NCBI RefSeq assembly: GCF_011761355.1
Contig: NZ_JAASRW010000012.1
Span: 88,132 to 152,131 of the forward strand
Source of the DNA: Paenibacillus lupini
GTDB taxonomy: Bacteria; Bacillota; Bacilli; Paenibacillales; Paenibacillaceae
Direction: 5' to 3'
DNA length: 64,000 bases
In this document: positions 51,833 to 60,398 of the stretch, piece after piece
How the letters are laid out: each line of letters starts with the position of its first letter
Position numbering within the stretch: the first letter of the stretch is position 1
The notes under the pieces: generated by a model
Database searches by the model: none
What the model saw: the letters and a program-made list of their open reading frames with translations, nothing else
Told to the model about the DNA's origin: nothing
Made by a program: the position numbers and the translations under genes

Positions 51833-53288
51833 GCGGCATAAAGCTCGCAGGCTTCATCCGATTTATATTGTTTTTCCGCTGTTTAATACAGTGAAAGGCT
51901 TGCTGCCGCTGCTTATTATTACCCTGCTGCAGGGAGTCAACTGGTCTTCATTAAATGGCTACATCTATTTAGGTATTCTGGCTGGAGTGACGTTACTGCT
52001 TTTTGCTGGATTATGGGGATGGCGCAAGTTTTCCTTTACGCTGGAGGATGATCGAATCGTCATTCGCAAAGGAATCCTTTTTCGGGATGAGAAGACGATC
52101 TACTTTGGCAGAATCCACTCCGTTAACCTGGAGCAGCCGCTGCTGCAAAGGCTGCTTGGCGTTACACAGGTTAAGATCGAAACACCGGGCGGGAATAAGA
52201 AGGCCGAAGGTATTCTTGCTGCATTATCCGAGCAGGATGCAAAGCAATTGCATAGGCTGCTTACGTCAACTGACGTGCAAACGGAAGCTGCCGAGCAGTC
52301 TGGCGACATAATGCATTCACCCATTCAAGATTTGAGTACAACAACGCATGTCAAATTAAGCTCGGGCCAGCTGCTATTAGCTGCTGCGACATCCCTTAAC
52401 TTTGGCCTCGTAGCTGCATTTATCGCAGGTATGATCTCGTTGGCGGATGACTTTATTAATGAATTGGCTCCAAATTTATATTCAACGATCTACAACAAAT
52501 CAACAAGTCTTAATCCCGATTATATGTTTATTGCAATTATGGCTGTTTCTGCGCTTGCACTAGCATGGCTGCTTTCGCTTGTTCTCTACCTTATCAAGTT
52601 TGCAGGTTTTACCGCAGAAAAGCGGGATGAGCAAATTGCGATCTCTTATGGCATTCTGGAGAAGAAGATCCACCACTTTGATGCTAAAAAAGTGCAGGCT
52701 GTTATTGTGCAGGAAGGTCTTATTCACCAATGGATAGGTTACGCACAGATCCAATTGCAAGTGGTCTCCTCAGATAAAATGGAGCGGCTGATGCTGCACC
52801 CTTTTCTGCCTAAAACGGCCTTGCAAGAGACAGTTGCTCATTTTGTATCTCAGTTTACAGTGAACGAGGTAACAGAGACAGCCCCGCGGAGAGCTTATTT
52901 TGATTATTTGTGGAAGGCACTTCTCATTACTTTCTTTGTTTGTGCCGTTCTCATTGGCCTTTTCCATGATAGGGGCCTGTGGTCGCTCATTTTAATTCCT
53001 GTTACTGCACTTTGGTGCTGGAGCTGTTTATCGGCTGCTGGTATGAGGCTGGAACATGGCCAGTTAACTCTCCGGAAGCGGAATTTAGCAAGGATTACTT
53101 ACTACATGCGCAGACCACAAATTGTTTCGATGAACATCAGTAGGACGAGAGGGCAGCAACGCAGGCAGCTCTTGTCTGTCTCAGCCCATGTGCTTGGCAG
53201 CTTGCAGGGGTATCGTGTATTTTGCTTGGAGCGGGCAGACGTGGAGCGAATTTGGCGCTGGTATAGCAGAGATAAGAAAGATAATTAA
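51816..53288 (+). CDS. ydbT: Bacterial PH-domain membrane protein, YdbT-like
   Basis: The 490-residue protein has about six membrane segments in three pairs and repeated bacterial PH-like domains: FTLEDDRIVIRKGILFRDEKTIYFGRIHSVNLEQPLLQRLLG, then IAISYGILEKKIHHFDAKKVQAVIVQEGLIHQWIG, and a third near LEHGQLTLRKRNLARITYYMRRPQIVSMNIS. This triple arrangement matches YdbT. It begins inside the previous gene; ATG at 51825 is an alternative start. It probably works with the YdbS-like protein in the membrane. Confidence 0.88.
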   Translation: MILMIKRHKARRLHPIYIVFPLFNTVKGLLPLLIITLLQGVNWSSLNGYIYLGILAGVTLLLFAGLWGWRKFSFTLEDDRIVIRKGILFRDEKTIYFGRIHSVNLEQPLLQRLLGVTQVKIETPGGNKKAEGILAALSEQDAKQLHRLLTSTDVQTEAAEQSGDIMHSPIQDLSTTTHVKLSSGQLLLAAATSLNFGLVAAFIAGMISLADDFINELAPNLYSTIYNKSTSLNPDYMFIAIMAVSALALAWLLSLVLYLIKFAGFTAEKRDEQIAISYGILEKKIHHFDAKKVQAVIVQEGLIHQWIGYAQIQLQVVSSDKMERLMLHPFLPKTALQETVAHFVSQFTVNEVTETAPRRAYFDYLWKALLITFFVCAVLIGLFHDRGLWSLILIPVTALWCWSCLSAAGMRLEHGQLTLRKRNLARITYYMRRPQIVSMNISRTRGQQRRQLLSVSAHVLGSLQGYRVFCLERADVERIWRWYSRDKKDN

Positions 53289-53403
53289 ATAAAGAAGGTT
53301 ATGGAAAATCGCTAAGGTGGCTATCTTCCATGATTGGACACCGCTATTATTTTTTAGTAGGATAATAGTGATAGACAGCGGCTGATAGACAGGAGTGAAG
53401 ACG

Positions 53404-53784
53404 ATGCTGAAATTAGGGGAAAGAGTTGTTATAATCGCCGACCAATTCGAACAAAATCTCCCTGTTGGGGAGTATGGTTATATAATTGCTTACGACCGTA
53501 ATGCGGACAATGTATTTGACTATGTGGTAAGAGTACCTGCGGCTAATCGTAATTTCCTCGTTCCAGATGAGGATGTTGAGCTGGAGGAGGTTCTTATACA
53601 GGAAGAGGTTGACCGAATTGAACGGGAAGCTCTCATCGATTATGCGCTGGCAACCTTTAACGAAGAATTGTTTAAGCGGATTATGAAAGGCGAAGAAGAG
53701 CCTGAGGAACTGGAAACTACGGTCGGCGAAAGCCAAACGAGTGAAGACTTTATTCGCCAGGTTAATCTGAAGGCGTGGATATAA
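53404..53784 (+). CDS. Small acidic protein, unknown function
   Basis: The 126-residue protein is not recognised. The first ~60 residues look like a small beta barrel (LGERVVIIADQF, VGEYGYIIAYDRNADNVFDYVVRVPAANRNFLVP), similar in feel to SH3/KOW-type folds; the rest is acidic and helical (EEVLIQEEVDRIEREALIDYALATFNEELFKRIMKGEEEPEE). ATG at 53404 lies 8 bases after AGGAG; GTG at 53395 is too close to it. A terminator separates it from gatC. Confidence 0.78.
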   Translation: MLKLGERVVIIADQFEQNLPVGEYGYIIAYDRNADNVFDYVVRVPAANRNFLVPDEDVELEEVLIQEEVDRIEREALIDYALATFNEELFKRIMKGEEEPEELETTVGESQTSEDFIRQVNLKAWI

Positions 53785-53797
53785 CAGCAATCATAGA

Positions 53798-53840
53798 GCG
53801 GAGCTTATCCTTAACTTGGGAGAGGCTCCGTTTTCATTTT
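53798..53840 (+). terminator. Rho-independent terminator
   Basis: CGGAGC (53799-53804) pairs with GCTCCG (53825-53830), with further partial pairing inside, followed by TTTTC. Confidence 0.75.
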
Positions 53841-53855
53841 GCATGCTGTACCACT

Positions 53856-53883
53856 TTGTGAAATGACGATTTTAAGCTATAAT
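53856..53883 (+). promoter_or_regulatory. Promoter of gatCAB
   Basis: A perfect TATAAT (53878-53883) has TTGTGA 16 bases upstream, 44 bases before the gatC start. Confidence 0.6.
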
Positions 53884-53926
53884 AGGAGGAATGAGTACGA
53901 GGCTTACAAGGGAGGACGAAGCATCC

Positions 53927-54214
53927 ATGAGCATTACGATAAAAGACGTTGAGCATGTTGCCAATTTGGCTCGGCTTGAACTGACAAACGAAGAGAAAGA
54001 ACAATTTACGGGACAGCTGAACGCGATCCTGAAATATGCGGAGAAGCTGGACAGCCTGAACACGGACAATGTCGAGCCGACAAGTCATGTTTTGCCGATT
54101 ACGAATGTAATGCGGGAAGATGTGACTCGTGAGTCGCTGCCGATCGAGAAAGTGCTGCTTAATGCACCGGATGAAGAAGACGGTCAAATAAAAGTACCGG
54201 CTGTATTAGAATAG
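53927..54214 (+). CDS. gatC: Asp-tRNA(Asn)/Glu-tRNA(Gln) amidotransferase subunit C
   Basis: The 95-residue subunit stabilises GatA and GatB in the amidotransferase that makes Gln-tRNA(Gln) or Asn-tRNA(Asn). It has the usual GatC pattern MSITIKDVEHVANLARLELT, LNAILKYAEKLDSLNTDNVEPTSHV and REDVTRESL. ATG at 53927 follows GGGAGG; an in-frame ATG at 53891 is discarded because the family starts at the later one. It is the first of three genes. Confidence 0.96.
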   Translation: MSITIKDVEHVANLARLELTNEEKEQFTGQLNAILKYAEKLDSLNTDNVEPTSHVLPITNVMREDVTRESLPIEKVLLNAPDEEDGQIKVPAVLE

Positions 54215-54245
54215 AACTTGAGGTATTCGAAGGGAGGAACTGCTG

Positions 54246-55706
54246 TTGGCACTGTTTGATTTACGCCTACAGGATGTACATAGCAAGCTGAATAATAAAG
54301 AACTGACGGTTTCGGATTTGGTGGATGCTTCTTATCGCCGTATTGCCGATACTGATCAAGCCGTAAAAGCGTTTCTTACATTAAATGAAGAGAATGCACG
54401 CCGTCAGGCGGATGACCTGGACAAGCAGCTTCAAGAGGGCGGCGAACGTGGTCTTCTGTTTGGTCTGCCGGCAGGCGTGAAAGATAATATTGTAACGGAA
54501 GGGCTGCTCACTACTTGTGCGAGCCAGTTCCTGAGTAACTATAACCCGATTTATGATGCGACAACTGTTTCCAAGCTGAAATCGGCACAGTCGATTACAA
54601 TTGGTAAACTTAACATGGACGAATTTGCAATGGGTGGTTCCAATGAGAACTCCAGCTACTACCCGACTCGTAACCCATGGAATACGGAGTATGTGCCAGG
54701 CGGCTCGAGCGGCGGTTCCGCAGCTTCTGTTGCTGCTGGACAAGTCTATTTCTCCCTAGGTTCCGATACAGGCGGCTCAATCCGTCAGCCTGCTGCTTAT
54801 TGCGGTATTGTTGGTCTGAAGCCAACCTATGGCCTCGTTTCACGTTTTGGTCTCGTTGCATTCGCATCGTCCCTTGACCAGATTGGTCCACTTACGAAAA
54901 ACGTCGAGGATTCCGCTTATGTCCTGCAAGCTATTGCCGGCTATGATGAGAAAGATTCGACATCGGCTAATGTGAATATTCCTGACTACACAAGTGCTCT
55001 GACAGGTGATGTGAAAGGCCTCCGTATTGGTGTGCCTAAGGAGTATTTGGGTGAAGGTATCGATCCGAAGGTGAAAGAAGCGGTCATGCAGTCGCTGAAA
55101 ACCTTCGAAAGCATGGGAGCAACTTGGGAGGAAGTATCTCTTCCGCATACGGAATATGCAATTGCGACTTACTATCTGCTTGCTTCTTCGGAAGCATCGT
55201 CTAACCTGGCCCGTTTCGACGGGGTTCGTTATGGTGTTCGTGCAGACAATCCGGATAATCTGATTGATCTGTATCGCAAATCGCGGAGCCAAGGCTTTGG
55301 TCCGGAAGTGAAACGCCGTATCATGCTTGGTACGTATGCACTTAGCTCCGGTTATTATGATGCGTATTATTTGAAAGCACAGAAGGTGCGTACGCTTATT
55401 AAGCAGGACTTCGATAATGTCTTCAATCAATACGATATCATCATCGGTCCAACGGCTCCAACAACGGCCTTCAAGATTGGCGAGCAGGTTGGCGATCCGC
55501 TGACGATGTATCTGAACGATATTTGTACCATTCCGGTAAGCCTTGCTGGTATCCCGGCAATCAGTGTTCCTTGCGGAACAGCGGACGGCATGCCGATTGG
55601 CCTGCAGATCATCGGTAAAGCATTTGATGAATCGACCGTGCTGCGTGCAGCTCATGCGTTTGAGCAGCAAACCGAATTCCATAAATTACGGCCGCAGCTA
55701 GGGTGA
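54246..55706 (+). CDS. gatA: Asp-tRNA(Asn)/Glu-tRNA(Gln) amidotransferase subunit A
   Basis: The 486-residue glutaminase subunit belongs to the amidase-signature family. The catalytic triad Lys-cisSer-Ser lies in AGVKDNIV, PGGSSGGSAASVAAG and GSDTGGSIRQPAAYCG. It releases ammonia that travels to GatB. The start is TTG at 54246 with GGGAGGAA upstream. The gene is followed by gatB after 14 bases. Confidence 0.97.
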   Translation: MALFDLRLQDVHSKLNNKELTVSDLVDASYRRIADTDQAVKAFLTLNEENARRQADDLDKQLQEGGERGLLFGLPAGVKDNIVTEGLLTTCASQFLSNYNPIYDATTVSKLKSAQSITIGKLNMDEFAMGGSNENSSYYPTRNPWNTEYVPGGSSGGSAASVAAGQVYFSLGSDTGGSIRQPAAYCGIVGLKPTYGLVSRFGLVAFASSLDQIGPLTKNVEDSAYVLQAIAGYDEKDSTSANVNIPDYTSALTGDVKGLRIGVPKEYLGEGIDPKVKEAVMQSLKTFESMGATWEEVSLPHTEYAIATYYLLASSEASSNLARFDGVRYGVRADNPDNLIDLYRKSRSQGFGPEVKRRIMLGTYALSSGYYDAYYLKAQKVRTLIKQDFDNVFNQYDIIIGPTAPTTAFKIGEQVGDPLTMYLNDICTIPVSLAGIPAISVPCGTADGMPIGLQIIGKAFDESTVLRAAHAFEQQTEFHKLRPQLG

Positions 55707-55720
55707 AGGGAGATATAACG

Positions 55721-57163
55721 ATGTCTGAAGCGACACAATATGAAACAGTAGTCGGTCTGGAAGTGCACGTGGAGCTGCATACGAACAGTAAAATTTTCTG
55801 TGGCTGCTCTACAGCCTTTGGTGCACCGGCTAATACCCATACATGTCCGGTATGTCTCGGGCACCCCGGCGTTTTGCCGGTATTGAACAAACAAGCAGTT
55901 GAATATGCGATGAAAGCAGCAATGGCGCTTAACTGCGAAATTGCAGATATCAGCAAATTTGACCGTAAAAACTATTTTTATCCGGATTCGCCCAAAGCGT
56001 ATCAAATTTCACAATTTGACCAACCAATTGGTGAGAACGGCTGGATCGATATCGAAGTGAATGGCGAGACCAAGCGTATTGGCATCACTCGTCTCCATCT
56101 GGAAGAAGATGCGGGCAAATTGACGCATGTTGATGGTGGGTTTGCTTCACTCGTTGACTTCAACCGTGTTGGTACACCTCTTGTTGAGATTGTATCCGAG
56201 CCGGACATCCGTACACCGGAGGAAGCGAAAGCTTATCTGGAGAAGCTCAAAGCGATCATGCTTTATTGCGATGTATCTGATGTGAAGATGGAAGAAGGCA
56301 GCCTTCGCTGCGACGCCAACATCAGCCTACGTCCTTATGGACAAGAGAAGCTTGGTACACGTGCTGAGCTGAAGAACATGAACTCTTTCCGCGGCGTTCA
56401 ACGTGGTCTGGAATATGAACAAATCCGCCAAGCGGAAATTTTGAATGACGGTGGTGTAGTTGTTCAAGAGACACGCCGCTGGGATGATGCGCAAGGTAAA
56501 ACCTTCTCGATGCGGGGCAAGGAAGAATCGCATGACTATCGCTACTTCCCGGACCCGGATCTTGTTCGCCTGAACATCAGCCAAGAATGGAAGGATCGCG
56601 TACGCGCATCGATTCCTGAACTGCCGGATGCACGTAAGGCTCGTTACACAAGTGAGTTCGGATTGCCGTCCTATGATGCAGAAGTTATTACCTCTTCCAA
56701 GAAGCTGGCTGATTTCTTCGAGGAAAGCTTGAGCTATACGAAGGATGCTAAAGCGGTATCTAACTGGATTATGGGTGATTTGCTTGGTTATTTGAATGCG
56801 AATAGCCTGGAGCTCTCCGAAGTGAAAATTACCGGACAAGGGCTCGGGGAAATGATCGGCCTGCTTGAGAAAGGTACGATTAGCAGTAAAATCGCCAAGA
56901 CCGTCTTCAAATCGATGCTGGAAACCGGCAAACTGCCGCAGCAAATCGTTGAAGAGCAAGGACTCGTTCAGATCAGCGACGAAGGTGCACTTGTTGCGGT
57001 TGTCGATCAAATTATCCAAGCGAATCCGCAATCTGTTGAAGACTTCAAAGCAGGTAAAGATAAAGCGATTGGATTCCTGGTCGGCCAAATTATGAAAGAG
57101 ACGAAAGGCAAGGCGAATCCAGCGCTTGTCAACAAGCTTCTGCTTGAACGTCTGAAAGCATAA
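55721..57163 (+). CDS. gatB: Asp-tRNA(Asn)/Glu-tRNA(Gln) amidotransferase subunit B
   Basis: The 480-residue subunit binds the mischarged tRNA and transfers ammonia. It has the catalytic cradle (YETVVGLEVHVELHTNSK, GDPA-type region DKPKAYQISQFDQP-like SPKAYQISQFDQPIGENG, RLHLEEDAGKLTH), four zinc-site cysteines (IFCGCST, HTCPVCLGHPG) and the C-terminal YqeY-like tail domain (AKTVFKSMLETGKLPQQIVEEQGL). ATG at 55721 follows AAGGGAG by 8 bases; a GTG at 55703 overlapping the end of gatA is not used. Confidence 0.97.
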   Translation: MSEATQYETVVGLEVHVELHTNSKIFCGCSTAFGAPANTHTCPVCLGHPGVLPVLNKQAVEYAMKAAMALNCEIADISKFDRKNYFYPDSPKAYQISQFDQPIGENGWIDIEVNGETKRIGITRLHLEEDAGKLTHVDGGFASLVDFNRVGTPLVEIVSEPDIRTPEEAKAYLEKLKAIMLYCDVSDVKMEEGSLRCDANISLRPYGQEKLGTRAELKNMNSFRGVQRGLEYEQIRQAEILNDGGVVVQETRRWDDAQGKTFSMRGKEESHDYRYFPDPDLVRLNISQEWKDRVRASIPELPDARKARYTSEFGLPSYDAEVITSSKKLADFFEESLSYTKDAKAVSNWIMGDLLGYLNANSLELSEVKITGQGLGEMIGLLEKGTISSKIAKTVFKSMLETGKLPQQIVEEQGLVQISDEGALVAVVDQIIQANPQSVEDFKAGKDKAIGFLVGQIMKETKGKANPALVNKLLLERLKA

Positions 57164-57185
57164 TTGCCTATTTGCCTATTAGACA

Positions 57186-57221
57186 GACGCCGCTCATCCT
57201 ACGAGATGAGCGGCGTCTTTT
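57186..57221 (+). terminator. Rho-independent terminator after gatB
   Basis: GACGCCGCTCAT pairs with ATGAGCGGCGTC, followed by four T. Confidence 0.95.
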
Positions 57222-57288
57222 CATGGAATGCAAGTCCACAAGCATACTAATATGATACAATTATGTTCATGAAAGGTTGTGCTGCCAC

Positions 57289-57999
57289 TTGGGTCATGAT
57301 ATTGCAAATCCTTGGTATATTAATGAGCTTCATTTGGGGCTGAGGCTGCTGCTTGCCATGCTGCTTGGCGGGCTGATCGGATTGGAACGTGAGCAATCCA
57401 ATCATGCAGCTGGACTTCGTACGAACACGCTTGTATGTATCGGTTCCTGTTTGCTGATGCTTTTATCCATATATGGATTTTCTTCTTTTGTAAATGAGCC
57501 AAATGTGCGAGTGGATCCGGCCCGGCTAGCTGCAGCTGTTATTACAGGTGTTGGCTTTTTGGGAGCGGGGACGATTTTGTTTACGGGCAAATCAATTACG
57601 GGCCTTACAACTGCTGCGTCGTTATGGGTTGTCTCGGCGATTGGCCTAGCTGTTGGCGCAGGGTTTTATTTTGCCGCAGCCGTTTCAACAATTTTGGTAC
57701 TCCTTATTTTATGGGCATTTAACAAACTGGAGAAAAGATATATCAGCACCAAACGGGAGCATCAATTAATTGTTCAAGCAGATGAGCAGTCGACAATCGT
57801 TCGTACGCTCAATACGCTGCTGACAGAAAAGCAGATTGTTATTCGTAAGGTGATGCTGGAGGAAAGCGGCAAGCGGGAACATGGATTACAGCAATTTATG
57901 CTTCATTTAACCGTACAGCTTCCGAAAAATGAATCCTTATTATCTTTATTGGAACAAATTCAGCAGATGGAGGGCGTGCATTGCGTGAGTTCGGACTAG
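57289..57999 (+). CDS. MgtC/SapB-family membrane protein
   Basis: The ~236-residue protein has about five membrane segments and the MgtC core: LLLAMLLGGLIGLEREQSNHAAGLRTNTLVCIGSCLLML, AAAVITGVGFLGAGTILF and TGLTTAASLWVVSAIGLAVGAG, then a cytoplasmic ACT-like C-terminal part. MgtC proteins are linked to magnesium limitation and, in some bacteria, to inhibition of ATP synthase. The start is uncertain: TTG at 57289 fits AAAGG upstream better than TTG at 57277. The last 19 bases overlap the next gene. Confidence 0.9.
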   Translation: MGHDIANPWYINELHLGLRLLLAMLLGGLIGLEREQSNHAAGLRTNTLVCIGSCLLMLLSIYGFSSFVNEPNVRVDPARLAAAVITGVGFLGAGTILFTGKSITGLTTAASLWVVSAIGLAVGAGFYFAAAVSTILVLLILWAFNKLEKRYISTKREHQLIVQADEQSTIVRTLNTLLTEKQIVIRKVMLEESGKREHGLQQFMLHLTVQLPKNESLLSLLEQIQQMEGVHCVSSD

Positions 58000-59789
58000 A
58001 TCGGCCCAAGAGCAGGCTTCTTACACTGCTACTCGCTTTTGTGCTCCCTGGAGCCGGTCATCTATATACAGGACGGTATCAGAGGGGACTGCTGCTGATT
58101 GCCGGAGTAGTTCTTGATTTTGCTGCAATTATTCGACTAGCTGATGCGAACGCTGCAAGGCATTTGCTTTTTATTGTATATCTAGGCATAACGGTGCCGG
58201 TGTATTACTTTGTCAGCGTCTTTGATGCTCTTCAGACGAGGGACATTACGGAGGAAGATACAACGGAGCAATTGTCTCCTCTGATTGGGCTGCTGATTAT
58301 GACTGCTGGCCTGCTGCTCTTTATTCTTATTGATCCTCCTGCGGCCCTCATTCCATGGATGGATGATTTGGCTGAACTGGCGGTTGGCCCATTTCTTACG
58401 GGATTAGCGATCGTATTATTGGTTTGGCGAGTGAAGGGAGTTCAGTCCATGTTTCGATTAGGACGGTTCACGTCCGCAATATTTATTATTACGATTGGCA
58501 GCTTGCTGTTGTGGGATCAGGTACAGGAGCGGAATGACGTTGCCTTAATCGGAAATTGGTGGCCCGCTGTTTTTATATTGCTTGGTGCCGAGATCATTAT
58601 TTACAGTATTATTTATCGAAAAGGTACAAAAAAACTGCGTTTTGACTTTGCAGGTGTCATCATAGCACTTGTTATTTCCCTTGTAGCCTTTACAGTGACC
58701 CAATATGCAGAATTGCCGTTTAGATGGCTTGATCAATACGTTGATTTGAATGGCTCTCCAGATTATGGTGAAGAGAAGGGCTTTAAATTCGTGAAGGAGA
58801 CGGATACCGTACCTTTTGATGCTGCGGCTATATCCAAGCTCAAAATATCCAATCCGAACGGGAAAGTAACGGTTCGCGGTGGAGGCAGCAATCAGATTGT
58901 CATCGATACGGAAGTTTGGGTAGATGTCAGTGATGAACAAGTAGCAGATCAAATTGCGAGCAAATCTACTGTGGAGAGAGTCTCCGACGCCGATTCAATG
59001 ACAATTACAGCTAAAGGCGAGCCATATGGTACGAATGGAAGCCGGAAGCCTCGGATGAATATGGTTATTACGGTTCCGCAAAAGGCAATTGTTCCTGAGG
59101 AGCCTATTGATAGCATCGAAACGCCGCCTGTGGACGGCACCGATACCCCTACCCCTGAAGTAGATCCGGTCCCTGAGATGGCAATAACGGTTGATGTTAA
59201 TAATGGACCAATAACTGCCAGCGGTTTATCAGCACCTGGCGGTATACAGCTTAAGAGCGATAATGGTGATATTGGAGTCCAGCAGACAAACGGTCCGCTG
59301 ACTATTCATGGATTAAATGGCGGGATCAAGCTTCAGAATGCAGCAGGTGATGCGGAGTTGTCTACAAAGAATGGTGCCGTTTCCGTGGCTTCCTTAACGG
59401 GTAATCTTACTGCGGAGACTTGGAATGGTGCTATGGACTTAAGCCAAATTACAGGCAGTGTTCAAGCAGATACGAAGAATGGTAAGATTTTGATAAAAGA
59501 AGCAGCGGGAGAAGTAAAAGCTTCCACTCTTAATGGTAATATTGAGCTTGCTAGTGCTGTGATTGGCGGAGATTGGGATCTTGACAGCACAGTAGGTGAA
59601 ATCAAGCTGCGTGTTCCTCATATCGGTGATTACTCGGTATTTGGATCCGTTACTTTCGGCAGTATTACAACGGATTTACCACTGAATATAAGTAAGAAAA
59701 CCGTTCGGGGAACAATTGGTTCTGGCGATTACCGTATTCAGGTGAATGCAACTAACAGTATTTACATACAGTGGAATGAGAGCAATTGA
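57981..59789 (+). CDS. Membrane protein with DUF4097-like beta-helix domain
   Basis: The 602-residue protein starts (TTG) inside the end of the MgtC-like gene. It has about seven membrane segments in the first ~255 residues (starting LLTLLLAFVLPGAGHLYTGRYQRGLLLIAG), then an extracellular part. From about residue 400 there are repeated NG-containing strands (VDVNNGPITASGLSAPG, IQLKSDNGDIGVQQTNGPL, AELSTKNGAVSVASLTG, VQADTKNGKILIKEAAG, VKASTLNGNIELASAVIGG) as in DUF4097/LiaG-type beta-helix proteins. A Pro/Asp/Thr linker lies at about 372-398. Envelope stress or adhesion roles are known for relatives; the function is unproven. Confidence 0.85.
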   Translation: MREFGLDRPKSRLLTLLLAFVLPGAGHLYTGRYQRGLLLIAGVVLDFAAIIRLADANAARHLLFIVYLGITVPVYYFVSVFDALQTRDITEEDTTEQLSPLIGLLIMTAGLLLFILIDPPAALIPWMDDLAELAVGPFLTGLAIVLLVWRVKGVQSMFRLGRFTSAIFIITIGSLLLWDQVQERNDVALIGNWWPAVFILLGAEIIIYSIIYRKGTKKLRFDFAGVIIALVISLVAFTVTQYAELPFRWLDQYVDLNGSPDYGEEKGFKFVKETDTVPFDAAAISKLKISNPNGKVTVRGGGSNQIVIDTEVWVDVSDEQVADQIASKSTVERVSDADSMTITAKGEPYGTNGSRKPRMNMVITVPQKAIVPEEPIDSIETPPVDGTDTPTPEVDPVPEMAITVDVNNGPITASGLSAPGGIQLKSDNGDIGVQQTNGPLTIHGLNGGIKLQNAAGDAELSTKNGAVSVASLTGNLTAETWNGAMDLSQITGSVQADTKNGKILIKEAAGEVKASTLNGNIELASAVIGGDWDLDSTVGEIKLRVPHIGDYSVFGSVTFGSITTDLPLNISKKTVRGTIGSGDYRIQVNATNSIYIQWNESN

Positions 59790-59801
59790 TGAGCGCTTTC
59801 A

Positions 59802-59831
59802 TTGACAAACCATTTTGAATGAACGTACAAT
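59802..59831 (+). promoter_or_regulatory. Promoter of perR
   Basis: TTGACA (59802-59807) and TACAAT (59826-59831) are 18 bases apart, about 34 bases before the perR start. Confidence 0.75.
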
Positions 59832-59839
59832 AGTTGTAT
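59825..59839. promoter_or_regulatory. PerR-box-like operator over the perR -10 element
   Basis: GTACAATAGTTGTAT contains the dyad TACAA-TAG-TTGTA and matches 9 of 14 positions of the PerR box TTATAATNATTATAA. Its overlap with the -10 would allow autoregulation, as known for Bacillus perR. Confidence 0.45.
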
Positions 59840-59864
59840 CTACTAAGTGAAGGGCGTGAGGGGA

Positions 59865-60302
59865 ATGGGAGCCAGCGTTAACGAAGCAATAGAGCAGTTG
59901 AAGATGAATGGCGTCCGTATGACCCCGCAACGTCACGCCATATTGAGTTATCTGATGGGTTCTATGTCACATCCGACAGCCGATGAGATTTATAAGGCAC
60001 TGTCACCGAACTTTCCGAGTATGAGCGTGGCTACGATATATAATAACTTGAGGTTATTTGTCGAAGCGGGTTTGGTTCGCGAATTAACCTACGGTGACGA
60101 TTCCAGCAGATTTGATGCGGATTTGTCCGACCATTACCATGCGATTTGCAAGAGCTGCGGACAGATTGTCGATTTTGAATACCCGCCGCTTTTGGAAGTG
60201 GAGCGAGCTGCTTCCCATAAAACCGGCTTTACGGTTGAAGGGCATCGAATGGAAATTTACGGAGTTTGCTCTAGCTGCTGCGAGGCTGCTGTTCGAGCAT
60301 AA
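59865..60302 (+). CDS. perR: Peroxide-sensing Fur-family repressor PerR
   Basis: The 145-residue protein is the same length as Bacillus PerR and matches it throughout (GVRMTPQRHAILSYL, PTADEIYKAL, MSVATIYNNLR, ELTYGDDSSRFD, DHYHAICKSCG, VDFEYP, MEIYGVCSSC). The metal-sensing residues are conserved: His36, Asp84, His90, His92 and Asp103, corresponding to His37, Asp85, His91, His93 and Asp104 of Bacillus; the CxxC pairs form the structural zinc site. Asp103 marks it as a peroxide sensor rather than Fur or Zur. ATG at 59865 has GAAGGG 10 bases upstream. Confidence 0.95.
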   Translation: MGASVNEAIEQLKMNGVRMTPQRHAILSYLMGSMSHPTADEIYKALSPNFPSMSVATIYNNLRLFVEAGLVRELTYGDDSSRFDADLSDHYHAICKSCGQIVDFEYPPLLEVERAASHKTGFTVEGHRMEIYGVCSSCCEAAVRA

Positions 60303-60334
60303 CGAAGCTAGTTAATAGTTGATTGATAACAAAG

Positions 60335-60376
60335 GCGTGCATAGATGCGGTAATTCGCGGATTTGCACGCTTTTTT
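60335..60376 (+). terminator. Rho-independent terminator after perR
   Basis: GCGTGCA (60335-60341) pairs with TGCACGC (60364-60370) with an inner GCG/CGC stem, followed by six T. Confidence 0.85.
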
Positions 60377-60398
60377 ACATCATAAGGAGAGTGAGCAA

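Noticed and set aside
54840..55682. 280-codon minus-strand frame inside gatA
   Set aside because: It is antisense to a complete and conserved gatA.
56327..57088. 253-codon minus-strand frame inside gatB
   Set aside because: It is antisense to a complete and conserved gatB.
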